DNA of 64,000 bases from Boseongicola sp. H5 (lineage in GTDB: Bacteria > Pseudomonadota > Alphaproteobacteria > Rhodobacterales > Rhodobacteraceae): contig JACNMN010000003.1 in NCBI GenBank assembly GCA_020622165.1, forward strand, positions 248,001 to 312,000, written 5' to 3'. Under the pieces are notes generated by a model. That model was not told where the DNA came from and ran no database searches. It saw nothing but the letters and a program-made list of their open reading frames with translations. Below, one piece after another: positions 9,215 through 17,037 of this stretch (position 1 is the stretch's first letter; each line of letters opens with the position of its first letter). A program made the translations under genes and the position numbers.

Positions 9215-9937
9215 TCAGCCCTGGTCGAGTAATGCGGATACCGGCGTGTCGGGGCTCAGCCCCATCTTCTCGCAGAGCGCCGCACGCCCCCGCGCCAGCC
9301 GCGAGGTGACGGTCCCGATGGGCAGCCCCGTGGCCGCCGCGATCTCCGCATAGCTCTGGCCCTCAAGCGCGCGCAGGCGCAGCAGATGGGCCTGATCGGC
9401 CGGCAGCGCGTCGATCGCGGCCAGCGTTTCGGCGCAGGCAAGGCGCGCGGGCGCCTCCGGCGGGCTGGCGGGCTCGGTCGTCAGTTCGGCCCAGGGCAGG
9501 CTTCGCGCGCGCGCGCGGTTGCGCAACGCGGTGAAGGCATAGGCGCGCAGATCCTCGATCTCCCCGCCCTCCGGATCGGCCATCCGGGTCCAGACCCGCA
9601 GGAGCGTGTCCTGCACCAGATCGTCGGCATCCTCCCATGTCCGGCTCAGGCGCCGTCCGACCCGCCGCAGATCGGGAAGGAGCGCCTCCAGCTTGCGGGC
9701 GGTATCGGTGGGCATCACCCGCGGGGCGGGGCCGTCGGATGGGGCGGGGCCGTCGGATGGGGCGGGGCCGTCAAACGGGGCGTGCCCGCCGTCAGGGCGC
9801 ATCGCCGCGACATCCTGCGGCGCGTGGTGCGGGCGCGGCGGGCCGTCTGGCCGGGCCTGAGGGTCGGGCGGGGGCCCGTCGGACGGGGGCCGGGGCTGGG
9901 GCATGGACGCTCTCGGGACGGGTTTGAGATGTGGCAT
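9215..9937 (-). CDS. ECF-type RNA polymerase sigma factor with Pro-rich N-terminal extension
   Basis: The conserved part (about the last 166 residues, beginning at an ATG at 9715) has sigma region 2 (DADDLVQDTLLRVWTR) and region 4 (LEGQSYAEIAAATGLPIGTVTSRLARGRAAL), i.e. a group 4 extracytoplasmic-function sigma factor. The start is uncertain: ATG 9715 would give a normal 166-aa ECF but lacks a ribosome-binding site, whereas ATG 9937 has AAGGGTGAGG just upstream and gives 240 aa with a Pro/Asp/Gly-rich extension containing three in-frame 18-bp repeats. I see no anti-sigma gene next to it. It is divergent from the EF-hand gene, with ~290 bp between. Confidence 0.82.
   Translation of the reverse strand: MPHLKPVPRASMPQPRPPSDGPPPDPQARPDGPPRPHHAPQDVAAMRPDGGHAPFDGPAPSDGPAPSDGPAPRVMPTDTARKLEALLPDLRRVGRRLSRTWEDADDLVQDTLLRVWTRMADPEGGEIEDLRAYAFTALRNRARARSLPWAELTTEPASPPEAPARLACAETLAAIDALPADQAHLLRLRALEGQSYAEIAAATGLPIGTVTSRLARGRAALCEKMGLSPDTPVSALLDQG
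9723..9776. repeat. Three tandem 18-bp repeats
   Basis: Units at 9723-9740, 9741-9758 and 9759-9776 begin GGGGCGGGGCCGTC; the first two are identical and the third differs in the last few bases. On the minus strand each unit encodes the hexapeptide P-S/F-D-G-P-A in frame with the sigma factor, so the array keeps the frame. It lies just upstream of the minimal sigma domain. Confidence 0.9.
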
Positions 9938-10230
9938 GGGCCTCACCCTTAGGCACGCGCGGGGCATGTGCAATCGGGGGTGCGCATTGGCCCGTCCATC
10001 TCGGCGGCGGCTGGCCCAAAGCGGCGGCGGATCGGCGAAGGACCGCGCGGGCTCATTTGCATCGGCGGCGGCTTGCTGGGTCCGGTGGCGCGGTTTCAGC
10101 GGGGCCCTGCCGAGATCGGGCGGGCGGTGCGATGGGGGGATTAAACTCTCGCTAACCTTGTCTTGGTAACCACGGGTGCCGGTTCGGACCGGCCCTCGAA
10201 ACCCAACTGTTCTCAAAGGAGACGACACGG

Positions 10231-10515
10231 ATGACCTTTCCCCAAATCAAACAGGCCACGGGCCGCCGCACTTTCGCTCTCTGGCTCGGCGCGCTGGCGC
10301 TTGTCATGGGTCTCGTTGCCGCAAGCTACGCGATGGGCCAGGGCTCGTCGCTGGATACCGATGGCGACGGGCTGGTCTCGTATACCGAGCTGTTGATGGC
10401 CATGCCCGACATGACCGAGACGGATTTCGCCACGCTGGACGCCGATGAAAGCGGCGCGCTGGATGCGGATGAACTGAATGCGGCGCAAGAGGCCGGCATC
10501 ATTCCCGCAGGTTAA
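10231..10515 (+). CDS. Membrane-anchored or secreted EF-hand protein
   Basis: The 94-residue protein has an N-terminal hydrophobic segment (residues ~14-36, signal peptide or anchor) and two EF-hand calcium loops, DTDGDGLVSYTE (about 42-53) and DADESGALDADE (about 70-81), both with acidic residues at loop positions 1, 3, 5 and 12. It should bind calcium outside the cytoplasm. An AAAGGAG sequence lies 12 bases before the ATG. Divergent orientation to the sigma factor gene suggests, without proving, that the sigma factor controls it. Confidence 0.85.
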   Translation: MTFPQIKQATGRRTFALWLGALALVMGLVAASYAMGQGSSLDTDGDGLVSYTELLMAMPDMTETDFATLDADESGALDADELNAAQEAGIIPAG

Positions 10516-10577
10516 CGCGGGGACGTGTGTACCTGCGCCCCGTAATCCCCGATCCACCGGGGCAGGGTGCATGCGGG

Positions 10578-10653
10578 AACCGGCGCGGCTGTTTATGCCT
10601 CGGCTGCGCCGGTTCTAATCACAGGGGCCGGTTCCGACCGACGGGACCGGCCC
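10578..10653. terminator. Two hairpins between convergent genes
   Basis: Arms 10578-10586 (AACCGGCGC) and 10606-10614 pair perfectly over 9 bp; a second hairpin has arms 10625-10635 and 10643-10653 (11 bp with one G-T pair, 7-nt loop). They sit between the convergent EF-hand gene and ilvH and could end transcription from either side. No long U run is present, so intrinsic termination is uncertain. Confidence 0.55.
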
Positions 10654-10704
10654 GATTACGGCCCGAAAATGTCGTTTCGGGGTCGCCGGGCGAACCAGCG
10701 CGGC

Positions 10705-11265
10705 TCAGACCCCGCGCGCGATTGCCGCCACGCCCGTCCGGGCCAGACGCACATCGCCAAGCGGACGCATCAGTTCGCAAAAGGCGTCGATCTTGTCCGG
10801 CGTGCCGGTGATCTCGAAAACAAAGCTTTCCAGCGTCGAATCCACCACATTGGCGCGGAAGATCTCGGCAATCCGCAACGCCTCCACCCGGGCCTCGCCC
10901 TTGCCCATCACCTTGATCAGCGCCAGTTCACGGCTGACGAAGGCGCCTTCGACCGACAGGTCCGAGACCTCGTGGACGGGCACCATGCGTTCCAGCTGCA
11001 TCTTGATCTGCTGGATCACTTGCGGCGTGCCGCTGGTCACGATGGTGATGCGGCTGCGATGGCCTTCATGGTCCACCTCGGCCACGGTCAGGCTGTCGAT
11101 ATTGTAGCCGCGGCCCGAGAACAGGCCGATGACGCGGGCCAGAACGCCGGCCTCGTTGGTGACCAGGACGGCCAGCGTATGGGTCTCGATCTCGTCGGAC
11201 ATATGGCTGCGAAGGTCATAGGCGGAATGGCTGCTGGCGCCTTGTTCGATTTTCAGCGGGGACAT
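10705..11265 (-). CDS. ilvH: Acetolactate synthase small (regulatory) subunit
   Basis: The 186-residue protein has an N-terminal ACT domain (about residues 28-100; THTLAVLVTNEAGVLARVIGLFSGRGYNIDSL is its start, split here only as family signature) and the C-terminal IlvN/IlvH domain. It binds valine and stimulates the catalytic subunit, giving feedback control of isoleucine, valine and leucine synthesis. ATG 11265 was chosen over the upstream in-frame start at 11322 because the added 19 residues are Pro/Arg-rich and unlike family members. It is the last gene of an operon ilvI - two secreted proteins - ilvH, 70 bp after the second secreted gene. Confidence 0.94.
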   Translation of the reverse strand: MSPLKIEQGASSHSAYDLRSHMSDEIETHTLAVLVTNEAGVLARVIGLFSGRGYNIDSLTVAEVDHEGHRSRITIVTSGTPQVIQQIKMQLERMVPVHEVSDLSVEGAFVSRELALIKVMGKGEARVEALRIAEIFRANVVDSTLESFVFEITGTPDKIDAFCELMRPLGDVRLARTGVAAIARGV

Positions 11266-11335
11266 GTTCGGGCTTCCATCTTTGGGGGGTCTTGTGGGCG
11301 CGCGGCCCCGAGGGGCCGGCAATCTTGCGGGGCGG

Positions 11336-11866
11336 TCACATCATCAAGGTGCCGCAGGCCCGTTCGGGCGGTTGGTCGGGAAACTCGGTCCGCAGCGCCG
11401 CGACCGAAACGGGCCGGGTGAAGGGCAGGGCGAACGGGCGCAGGCCGGAGGCGAGATTGTAGGGGTCGCCGTCGCGCACACCATCTTGCGGCACATCCGA
11501 GATCAGCATCTCCCAGTCGAAGCAGAATTCCGAACCCGGATCGTCCGCGCCGAACGAGCCCGGACGATAGACATAGCAGACCTCCCCGATATCGGGCGTG
11601 ATCTCCGTGACATCCCAGGTGCCCAGCACCAGACCCTCGTTGCCGCTGTGCCAGAGATAGGCGGAGCCGTCGGGCGCGGTGTATTCGATCTGGTTGCCAA
11701 GCTCGGGGCTGAAGTAATGCACCGTACGCCCGCAGATCAGCGCGAGGATCGAGGCCGCGTCCTGCGCGCCGGCGGGCAGGGCGGTGAGAGCGGCCGCAAA
11801 AATCCCGGCAAGGCGGGCGCGGTGGCGCATCGGCCGCGCCGCACGGGCAAGCTCACCGGCGCTCAT
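11336..11866 (-). CDS. Secreted hypothetical protein, second paralogue of the ilvI-ilvH spacer pair
   Basis: The 176-residue protein carries a signal peptide (RLAGIFAAALTALPAGAQ region, cleavage near residue 35 from the first ATG; an internal ATG at 11830 would place it at the N terminus). The mature part has three to four cysteines and shares GNQIEY, Y-x-W, and [11 protein letters not shown] with the neighbouring protein at 11863-12372, so they are tandem paralogues. Its ATG overlaps that gene's stop (ATGA). I do not recognise a characterised family. Being exported, it is unlikely to be a subunit of the cytosolic acetolactate synthase even though it is in the same transcription unit. Confidence 0.82.
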   Translation of the reverse strand: MSAGELARAARPMRHRARLAGIFAAALTALPAGAQDAASILALICGRTVHYFSPELGNQIEYTAPDGSAYLWHSGNEGLVLGTWDVTEITPDIGEVCYVYRPGSFGADDPGSEFCFDWEMLISDVPQDGVRDGDPYNLASGLRPFALPFTRPVSVAALRTEFPDQPPERACGTLMM

Positions 11867-12372
11867 GACAGGTTGGCGCTGCAGCTTGTGCTGCGCGCGT
11901 CATCGGGGAAATCCATGCTGAGCGTGGCGATATCGAGCGGCGGCTGCGCGGCAAGAACATGGGGCGGGGTGCCGCTGCGCAGGTTGTAGGGGTCGCCATC
12001 GCGCAGGCCGTCCCTCAGAAAGGTGCCCAGAAACCAGTCGCCCGAAAAGCAGAACTCCTCCCCGTCATAGCCCGGGTGGAGCGCGCCTTCGGCATATTGG
12101 AAACAGATGTCCTCGCCGCCCTGCTGCGTCTCGCCGATGCGCCATGCGCCCACGATGACCGCCGCGCTGCCGGGCCGCCAGAAATAGCTGTCGCCATTGG
12201 CCGCAAGAAACTCGATCTGGTTGCCGATCCCGTAATAGACATGGAGCGTCCGGTCGCACAGAAGCTCGTGCAGGCTGCCGGGCGTGTCGGCCCGCGCGAC
12301 TGACCCGGCAAGGCCCACGGCCCCGAGCCACGCCACCAGCGCGGCGCCGCATATGGCCGCTCGGGATGTCAC
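11863..12372 (-). CDS. Secreted hypothetical protein, first paralogue of the ilvI-ilvH spacer pair
   Basis: The 169-residue protein starts with GTG inside a GTGA overlap with the ilvI stop, so it is translationally coupled to ilvI. It has a signal peptide (about residues 1-28, ending SVARA) and a mature domain with paired cysteines and the motifs [16 protein letters not shown] and [11 protein letters not shown] shared with its neighbour. The two proteins probably arose by duplication. Function is unknown; export and operon position inside a branched-chain amino acid operon are the only clues. Confidence 0.82.
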   Translation of the reverse strand: MTSRAAICGAALVAWLGAVGLAGSVARADTPGSLHELLCDRTLHVYYGIGNQIEFLAANGDSYFWRPGSAAVIVGAWRIGETQQGGEDICFQYAEGALHPGYDGEEFCFSGDWFLGTFLRDGLRDGDPYNLRSGTPPHVLAAQPPLDIATLSMDFPDDARSTSCSANLS

Positions 12373-14123
12373 ACCAGAACGCCCCCCTCGGCGCCGATCA
12401 CGCCCTGGGTCTCCGCCTCGCCCAGAAGCATCTCGTTATGGGCCTTGCCCGACGGGATCATCGGGAAGCAGTTCTCGTGCTTCTCGACCAGACAATCGAA
12501 GATCACCGGCCCGTCATAGGCCAGCATCTCCATGATCGCGTCATCCAGATCGGCGGGATCCTTGCAGATGATCCCCTTGGCGCCGAACGCCTCGGCCAGC
12601 TTTACGAAATCGGGCAGCGCCTCCGACCAGCTGTGGCTGTAGCGCTCGCCATGCAGCAGCTCCTGCCACTGGCGCACCATGCCGAGCCGTTCATTGTTGA
12701 GGATGAACTGCTTCACCGGCAGGCGATACTGCACCGCCGTGCCCATCTCCTGCATGTTCATCAGCCACGATGCCTCTCCGGCGACATTGATGACCAGCGC
12801 GTCGGGATGGGCGACCTGCACCCCGATGGAGGCCGGGAACCCGTAGCCCATCGTGCCGAGACCGCCCGAGGTCATCCAGCGGTTCGGCCCCTCGAACCCG
12901 AGATACTGCGCGGCCCACATCTGGTGCTGACCCACCTCGGTGCAGATATAGCGGTCGTGATCCTTGGTCAGCGCCTCAAGCCGTTCCAGCGCGTATTGCG
13001 GTTTGATCGTCTTGGCGTCGGGCTTGTAGGACAGGCAATCGGTCTTGCGCCACGTCTCGATCTGATCCCACCACTTGGCCAGCGCGGCGGAATTGGTCTT
13101 GCGCCCGCGCGCCTTCCAGATCCGCAGCATATCCTCCAGCACATGGGCCACATCGCCGATGATCGGGAAATCGGCATGGATCACCTTGTTGATCGAGGAG
13201 GGGTCGATATCCACATGGGCCTTGCGCGATCCGGGGCTGAAATCGGCGATGCGCCCGGTGATCCGGTCGTCGAACCGCGCCCCGATATTGATCATCAGGT
13301 CGCAGCCATGCATCGCCAGATTGGCCTCGTAGAGCCCGTGCATGCCCAGCATCCCCAGCCAGTTCTTGCCCGAGGCCGGGTAGCTGCCCAGACCCATCAG
13401 GGTCGAGGTGATGGGAAACCCGGTCGCCTCCACCAGTTCGCGCAGCAGGGTGCTGGCCTGCGGGCCCGAGTTGATCACCCCGCCGCCGGTGTAGAAAACC
13501 GGCCGCTCGGCCGTTTCCATCGCCTCGACCAGCGCGGTGATGATCTCCGTGTCGCCCTTCACGCGCGGCTGGTAATGGTGCAGCCTGACCTGCCGCTTGT
13601 CGGTATAGGTGCCGGTGGCGAACTGCACATCCTTGGGAATGTCCACCAGAACGGGGCCGGGGCGGCCCGCGGTGGCGATATGGAAGGCTTCGTGGATCGT
13701 GCCCGAAAGCGCCTCGGTCTCCTTGACCAGCCAGTTCATCTTGGTGCAGGGCCGGGTGATGCCCACCGTGTCGGCTTCCTGAAACGCGTCCGATCCGATC
13801 ATGAAGGTCGGCACCTGACCGGTCAGAACCACGATCGGGATCGAATCCATCAGGGCATCGGTCAGCCCGGTCACCGCATTCGTCGCCCCGGGGCCGGAGG
13901 TCACCAGAACCACGCCCGGCCGGCCGGTGGCGCGCGCATAGCCTTCGGCCGCATGCACCGCGCCCTGTTCATGGCGGACCAGGATGTGGCGGATCTCGTT
14001 TTGCTGGAACACCTCGTCATAGATCGGAAGCACCGCGCCGCCCGGATAGCCGAAAATCGTATCGACGCCCTGATCCTTCAAAGCCTCGACCACCATCTGT
14101 GCGCCGGTCATCTGACGTGTCAT
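12369..14123 (-). CDS. ilvI: Acetolactate synthase large (catalytic) subunit
   Basis: This 584-residue ThDP enzyme condenses two pyruvates, or pyruvate with 2-oxobutyrate, in the first common step of branched-chain amino acid synthesis. The catalytic glutamate is E52 in [12 protein letters not shown], followed by [16 protein letters not shown]. The diphosphate/metal motif reads GEAS (449-452) where most family members have GDGS; the downstream LNN (475-477) has the normal spacing. It is the first structural gene behind an attenuator (leader peptide 14274-14227 and terminator 14201-14174) and is followed by two small secreted proteins and ilvH. Confidence 0.95.
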   Translation of the reverse strand: MTRQMTGAQMVVEALKDQGVDTIFGYPGGAVLPIYDEVFQQNEIRHILVRHEQGAVHAAEGYARATGRPGVVLVTSGPGATNAVTGLTDALMDSIPIVVLTGQVPTFMIGSDAFQEADTVGITRPCTKMNWLVKETEALSGTIHEAFHIATAGRPGPVLVDIPKDVQFATGTYTDKRQVRLHHYQPRVKGDTEIITALVEAMETAERPVFYTGGGVINSGPQASTLLRELVEATGFPITSTLMGLGSYPASGKNWLGMLGMHGLYEANLAMHGCDLMINIGARFDDRITGRIADFSPGSRKAHVDIDPSSINKVIHADFPIIGDVAHVLEDMLRIWKARGRKTNSAALAKWWDQIETWRKTDCLSYKPDAKTIKPQYALERLEALTKDHDRYICTEVGQHQMWAAQYLGFEGPNRWMTSGGLGTMGYGFPASIGVQVAHPDALVINVAGEASWLMNMQEMGTAVQYRLPVKQFILNNERLGMVRQWQELLHGERYSHSWSEALPDFVKLAEAFGAKGIICKDPADLDDAIMEMLAYDGPVIFDCLVEKHENCFPMIPSGKAHNEMLLGEAETQGVIGAEGGVLV

Positions 14124-14173
14124 CTTGCCCTTGTCCTTTACCGTCTGTGTGGCGTGTCCGCCGACACTCTCAC

Positions 14174-14201
14174 ATAAAAAAGCCCCCGATCTGGCGGGGG
14201 C
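14174..14201 (-). terminator. Attenuator terminator of the ilv operon
   Basis: On the minus strand GCCCCCG (14201-14195), loop CCAGAT, CGGGGGC (14188-14182) form a perfect 7-bp stem followed by TTTTTT (14181-14176). It lies between the leader peptide and ilvI, 50 bp before the ilvI start, where a terminator only makes sense as an attenuator. Confidence 0.85.
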
Positions 14202-14242
14202 GCATGGGAAACCGATATGGTTGTCGTTACCGACCCATGCGC
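14200..14242 (-). promoter_or_regulatory. Putative antiterminator pairing of the ilv leader
   Basis: GCGCATGGG within the leader-peptide codons (minus strand 14242-14234) is perfectly complementary to CCCATGCGC (14208-14200), whose last two bases are the first bases of the terminator stem. The two structures would be mutually exclusive or at least compete. A second complement, GGAAAC/GTTTCC, flanks the same region. Confidence 0.65.
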
Positions 14243-14274
14243 GTGTTTCCTACAAGTACGAGAATGCCGGTCAT
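14227..14274 (-). CDS. ilv operon leader peptide (15 aa)
   Basis: On the minus strand an ATG at 14274 opens a 15-codon frame reading [15 protein letters not shown], closed by TAA at 14229-14227. Codons 4-8 are Ile-Leu-Val-Leu-Val, exactly the end-product amino acids of the operon. AGAGGG lies about 6 bases upstream of the start. The ORF is followed within 26 bases by a U-tailed terminator and then ilvI. This is the classic layout of ribosome-mediated attenuation: stalling at Ile/Leu/Val codons under starvation would favour the antiterminator. The peptide itself probably has no other role. Confidence 0.85.
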   Translation of the reverse strand: MTGILVLVGNTRMGR

Positions 14275-14303
14275 GTGACCCTCTGAGTTATCGTCTGCGC
14301 GGG

Positions 14304-14332
14304 ACATTAGGAGCGGGTGCCAGAGGCGTCAA
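14304..14332 (-). promoter_or_regulatory. Sigma-70-type promoter of the ilv operon
   Basis: On the minus strand TTGACG (14332-14327) and TAATGT (14309-14304) are separated by exactly 17 bp. Transcription would start near 14297, about 23 bases before the leader peptide ATG. Position and spacing fit the attenuator well. Confidence 0.7.
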
Positions 14333-14675
14333 CAGGCAATTCCGCTAATAAACTGTCTCGGGCGCGATTTTTTGCGCAAGAATGCTGCGCGCACGGCCTC
14401 TTCCCCGCAATGCGGCCGCCCGAACCGGTGTATCGGGCGTGATCCGGGGCAGGCCGCCGCACCCGCGGCCCCGCCGGGGTCCGGGGGCCGGGGCAATCCC
14501 GCCCGCCGGTGGCCCGACCTGCGGCGCCCGGGCCTCGGTGACAGGCCGGTGATTTCCATGCAAACGGGTCGCGTCCGGGCCGATCCGGGCGGCGACAGAC
14601 CCCGAGTCACGACCGATCCCGGCGCGAATTCCTTGCACCCGAAGCTAATTTTTCGGGCATCCACGGGAGTTAGCG

Positions 14676-14685
14676 ATAACGTTAT
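14676..14685. promoter_or_regulatory. Palindrome ATAACGTTAT, candidate operator for the TRAP operon
   Basis: A perfect 10-bp palindrome 182 bp upstream of dctP and 60 bp before a TTGACA hexamer. The central AACGTT is compatible with a LacI/GalR-type operator, but no such regulator gene is in the window. Confidence 0.35.
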
Positions 14686-14818
14686 GCAACCTGAGGTGGA
14701 GAATCCGCCCAAAAGCCGATTTTGGTAAAAAAATTTGACAAAAAACCGTGTTTCGAGTTGAAAACTGTTTTCTGCGACCCACGGCTTCGCTAACGTGCGG
14801 TCACCATGAACCAATAAT

Positions 14819-14841
14819 CCGCTATCCGAGGGGGATAGCGG
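14819..14841 (+). promoter_or_regulatory. Hairpin in the 5' leader of dctP
   Basis: CCGCTATCC (14819-14827) and GGATAGCGG (14833-14841) pair perfectly over 9 bp with a 5-nt GAGGG loop, ending 12 bases before the GGGGAGG ribosome-binding site of dctP. It may stabilise the messenger, or the inverted repeat may be a protein-binding site. Confidence 0.5.
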
Positions 14842-14866
14842 CAATTCCGAATGGGGAGGATACCAT

Positions 14867-15955
14867 ATGGATCGTCGTTCTTTCTTGAGAACGTCTGCAC
14901 TTGGTGGCGCGGCAGCGGCATCGACAACGCTGGCCGCACCGGCCTACGCGCAGGGCAACCGGACGCTGACCATGGTCACGTCCGTGCCGGATGGCTTCGC
15001 CATCTTCGACGATGCGGCACAGCTGGCCATCGACTACATCACCGCGATGACCGATGGCGCGCTGAGCTTCAACAAGATGCCCGCGGGCAGCCTCGTCGGC
15101 GCGTTCGAAGTGTTCGACGCCGTGTCTTCGGGTCAGGCGGATGTCTACCATTCCGCGGAATACTACTTCCTGAACCAGCACCCGGCTTTCGCCTTCTTCA
15201 CCTCCGTGCCCTTCGGCATGACGGCGCAGGAAATGGCCAACTGGTACTATCGCCGTGGCGGTCAGGACCTGCATGACAACCTGTCGTCGCTGTTCAACCT
15301 CAAGCCGATCATGTGCGGCATGACCGCGATGCAGCCCGGCGGCTGGTACAATATCGAGATCACCTCGGCGGAAGACCTGCAGGGTCTGCGGTTCCGGATG
15401 CCGGGGCAGGGCGGTCAGGTTCTCGGTCGCCTTGGCGCCTCGGTTCAGAACATCCCCGGCGGGGAGATCTATCAGGCGCTGGCAAGCGGCCAGATCGACG
15501 GCGCCGAGTGGATCGGCCCCTATGCGGACGAGCGCATGGGCTTCCAGGAGGTCACCAACACCTACTACGCCGCCGGTTTCCACGAGCCGGGTTCGGCGCT
15601 GGCGCTGGGCTTCAACCTCGACATCTGGAACGAGCTGAGCGAACAGCACAAGGCGATCGTCAACGTCGCCGCGCAGGCCGCACACGCACAGAACACGGCG
15701 CTGTCGCTGGCCGAAAACGGTGCAGCCCTCGCCCGTCTGCAGGCCGGTGGCGTGCAGGTGCGTCAGTTCCCCGACGATGTCTGGGATGCGTTCGGTCGTG
15801 CCTCCGCCGAGGTCCGCGAAGAGAACATGGGCGACCCGATCTATTCGGAAATCGCCAACAGCTACTTCGCATCGATGGAAGAATCGGCAGGCTGGTACGA
15901 GATCGCCGATGGCGAGTACATGCGTCAGCGTAACCGGGTCAACGCCGCCGGTTAA
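14867..15955 (+). CDS. dctP: TRAP transporter substrate-binding protein (TakP-like)
   Basis: The 362-residue precursor has a twin-arginine-type signal (MDRRSFLRTSALGG...) with cleavage near AYAQ (residue ~29). The mature protein is a DctP-family periplasmic binding protein; FRMPGQGGQVLGRLGA (about 168-183) holds the family arginine that binds the substrate carboxylate, and GQIDGAEWIGPYAD matches the region that in the TakP subgroup contributes to metal-assisted binding of 2-oxoacids. A carboxylate such as a 2-oxoacid is therefore likely, but this is inference. GGGGAGG precedes the ATG. It is the first gene of a dctPQM operon. Confidence 0.92.
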   Translation: MDRRSFLRTSALGGAAAASTTLAAPAYAQGNRTLTMVTSVPDGFAIFDDAAQLAIDYITAMTDGALSFNKMPAGSLVGAFEVFDAVSSGQADVYHSAEYYFLNQHPAFAFFTSVPFGMTAQEMANWYYRRGGQDLHDNLSSLFNLKPIMCGMTAMQPGGWYNIEITSAEDLQGLRFRMPGQGGQVLGRLGASVQNIPGGEIYQALASGQIDGAEWIGPYADERMGFQEVTNTYYAAGFHEPGSALALGFNLDIWNELSEQHKAIVNVAAQAAHAQNTALSLAENGAALARLQAGGVQVRQFPDDVWDAFGRASAEVREENMGDPIYSEIANSYFASMEESAGWYEIADGEYMRQRNRVNAAG

Positions 15956-15977
15956 TCCGCCTCAGGTGGAACCATGA

Positions 15978-16015
15978 TGGCCCCGCCCGACCCGTAATCC
16001 AGGCGGGCGGGGCCA
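15978..16015 (+). promoter_or_regulatory. Intercistronic hairpin between dctP and dctQ
   Basis: Arms 15978-15989 (TGGCCCCGCCCG) and 16004-16015 are perfectly complementary over 12 bp with a 14-nt loop. There is no U tract. Such hairpins between the binding protein and permease genes often stabilise the 3' end of the binding-protein message or reduce downstream expression. Confidence 0.65.
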
Positions 16016-16077
16016 GCTTCGAGACATACCATGATCGTCGCGTCCGCAATCCGGCCGCGTTCGGGGGGGACAACCGT

Positions 16078-16989
16078 ATGATCGACTTCATCGTCTGGGT
16101 GCTGCAGAATATCGCGCTGGCGCCGTACCATCTGTTCCTTGCGATCGCGAACCCCGGCGACTGGCTGAACTGGTCCAACCCCGAAGCGGTGATGCGCTTC
16201 ATCTATTACGGGGCTTCGGTCGAATTCTTCTTCGTGGTCATGACCACCTTCGCCGTGATCACCGCGCTCGGCATGGCCTGGAAGCGCGAAATTCTCTGGA
16301 CCTGCGTGCGCGGGCTGGAGGCCTTTGCGAACGGCGTCGGCCGGTTCGCGGCCTGGGCCGGCCTGCTGATGGTCCTCCAGCAGGTCATGATCGTGTTCCT
16401 GCAGCGCATTTTCCGGGTCGCGGAAATCCAGATCGGCCCGCTCGGCACCGCGTTTTCGCAAGATCTCAGCTGGTGGGGCGAGGAGCTGAAGCTCTACAAT
16501 GCCATCGTTGTCTGCCTCTGCGTATCCTACACCTTCGCGCAGGGCAGCCATGTCCGCGTCGATCTGGTCTATTCCGCCGTCAGTCACCGCACGCGGCGCG
16601 TGATCGACATGTTCGGCAGCCTGTTCTTCATGATCCCGGCGATCACCATCACCTATCTCTACGCCTGGTTCTTCATGTGGCGCCACCTGATGACGCCCAC
16701 GGTGACCGCCACCAGCGATCTCGACCGGATGCTGATGCAGGCCCGCATCTTCCGCTGGAATGTCGAGACGATCGGTTTCAGCCCGAACGGCTTCAACGCG
16801 TATTTCCTGTTCAAGATCCTGATCGTGGCGTTCTGCGTCATGGTGTTCCTGCAGGCCATCGCGTTTTTCTGGCGCTCCTACCTCGAATGGATCGAAGGCG
16901 AGGAGAGCGCGGGCAAGTATGCCGATTACGACACCACCGGTGACGAGGCCGAAGACCTCGAACACGCGATTCACTCGGGCTCGACCTGA
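16078..16989 (+). CDS. dctQ: TRAP transporter small permease subunit
   Basis: The protein (303 aa) has the hydrophobic helices of the DctQ family with the typical central segment VCLCVSYTFAQGSHVRVDLVYSAVSHRTRRVIDM (family signature of the small subunit). It is considerably longer than the common ~170-aa DctQ because of an N-terminal membrane region before the canonical four helices and an acidic C-terminal tail (GEEAEDLEH-type). Together with DctP and DctM it forms a sodium-driven uptake system in the inner membrane. It follows dctP by 122 bp and precedes dctM by 48 bp. Confidence 0.88.
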   Translation: MIDFIVWVLQNIALAPYHLFLAIANPGDWLNWSNPEAVMRFIYYGASVEFFFVVMTTFAVITALGMAWKREILWTCVRGLEAFANGVGRFAAWAGLLMVLQQVMIVFLQRIFRVAEIQIGPLGTAFSQDLSWWGEELKLYNAIVVCLCVSYTFAQGSHVRVDLVYSAVSHRTRRVIDMFGSLFFMIPAITITYLYAWFFMWRHLMTPTVTATSDLDRMLMQARIFRWNVETIGFSPNGFNAYFLFKILIVAFCVMVFLQAIAFFWRSYLEWIEGEESAGKYADYDTTGDEAEDLEHAIHSGST

Positions 16990-17037
16990 TCCGTAACGAC
17001 GACGCCAAAGACGCGCGCAGCAAAGGGACATAAGCAC

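Larger units (their letters stand above)
14333..14866. other. Intergenic region between the ilv promoter and the TRAP transporter operon
   Basis: About 530 bp without a convincing gene. The left half is G+C-rich; the right half (14641-14820) is A+T-rich and should hold the dctP promoter. Visible elements are a perfect 10-bp palindrome ATAACGTTAT at 14676-14685 (central AACGTT as in many LacI-type operators), a TTGACA at 14735-14740 without a convincing -10 partner, and a 9-bp hairpin at 14819-14841 just before the dctP ribosome-binding site. Confidence 0.6.

Noticed and set aside
14329-14844. A 171-codon minus-strand frame upstream of the ilv promoter
   Set aside because: Arg/Pro/Gly-rich translation without homology, spanning a mix of G+C- and A+T-rich DNA; the region is better explained as two divergent promoters.
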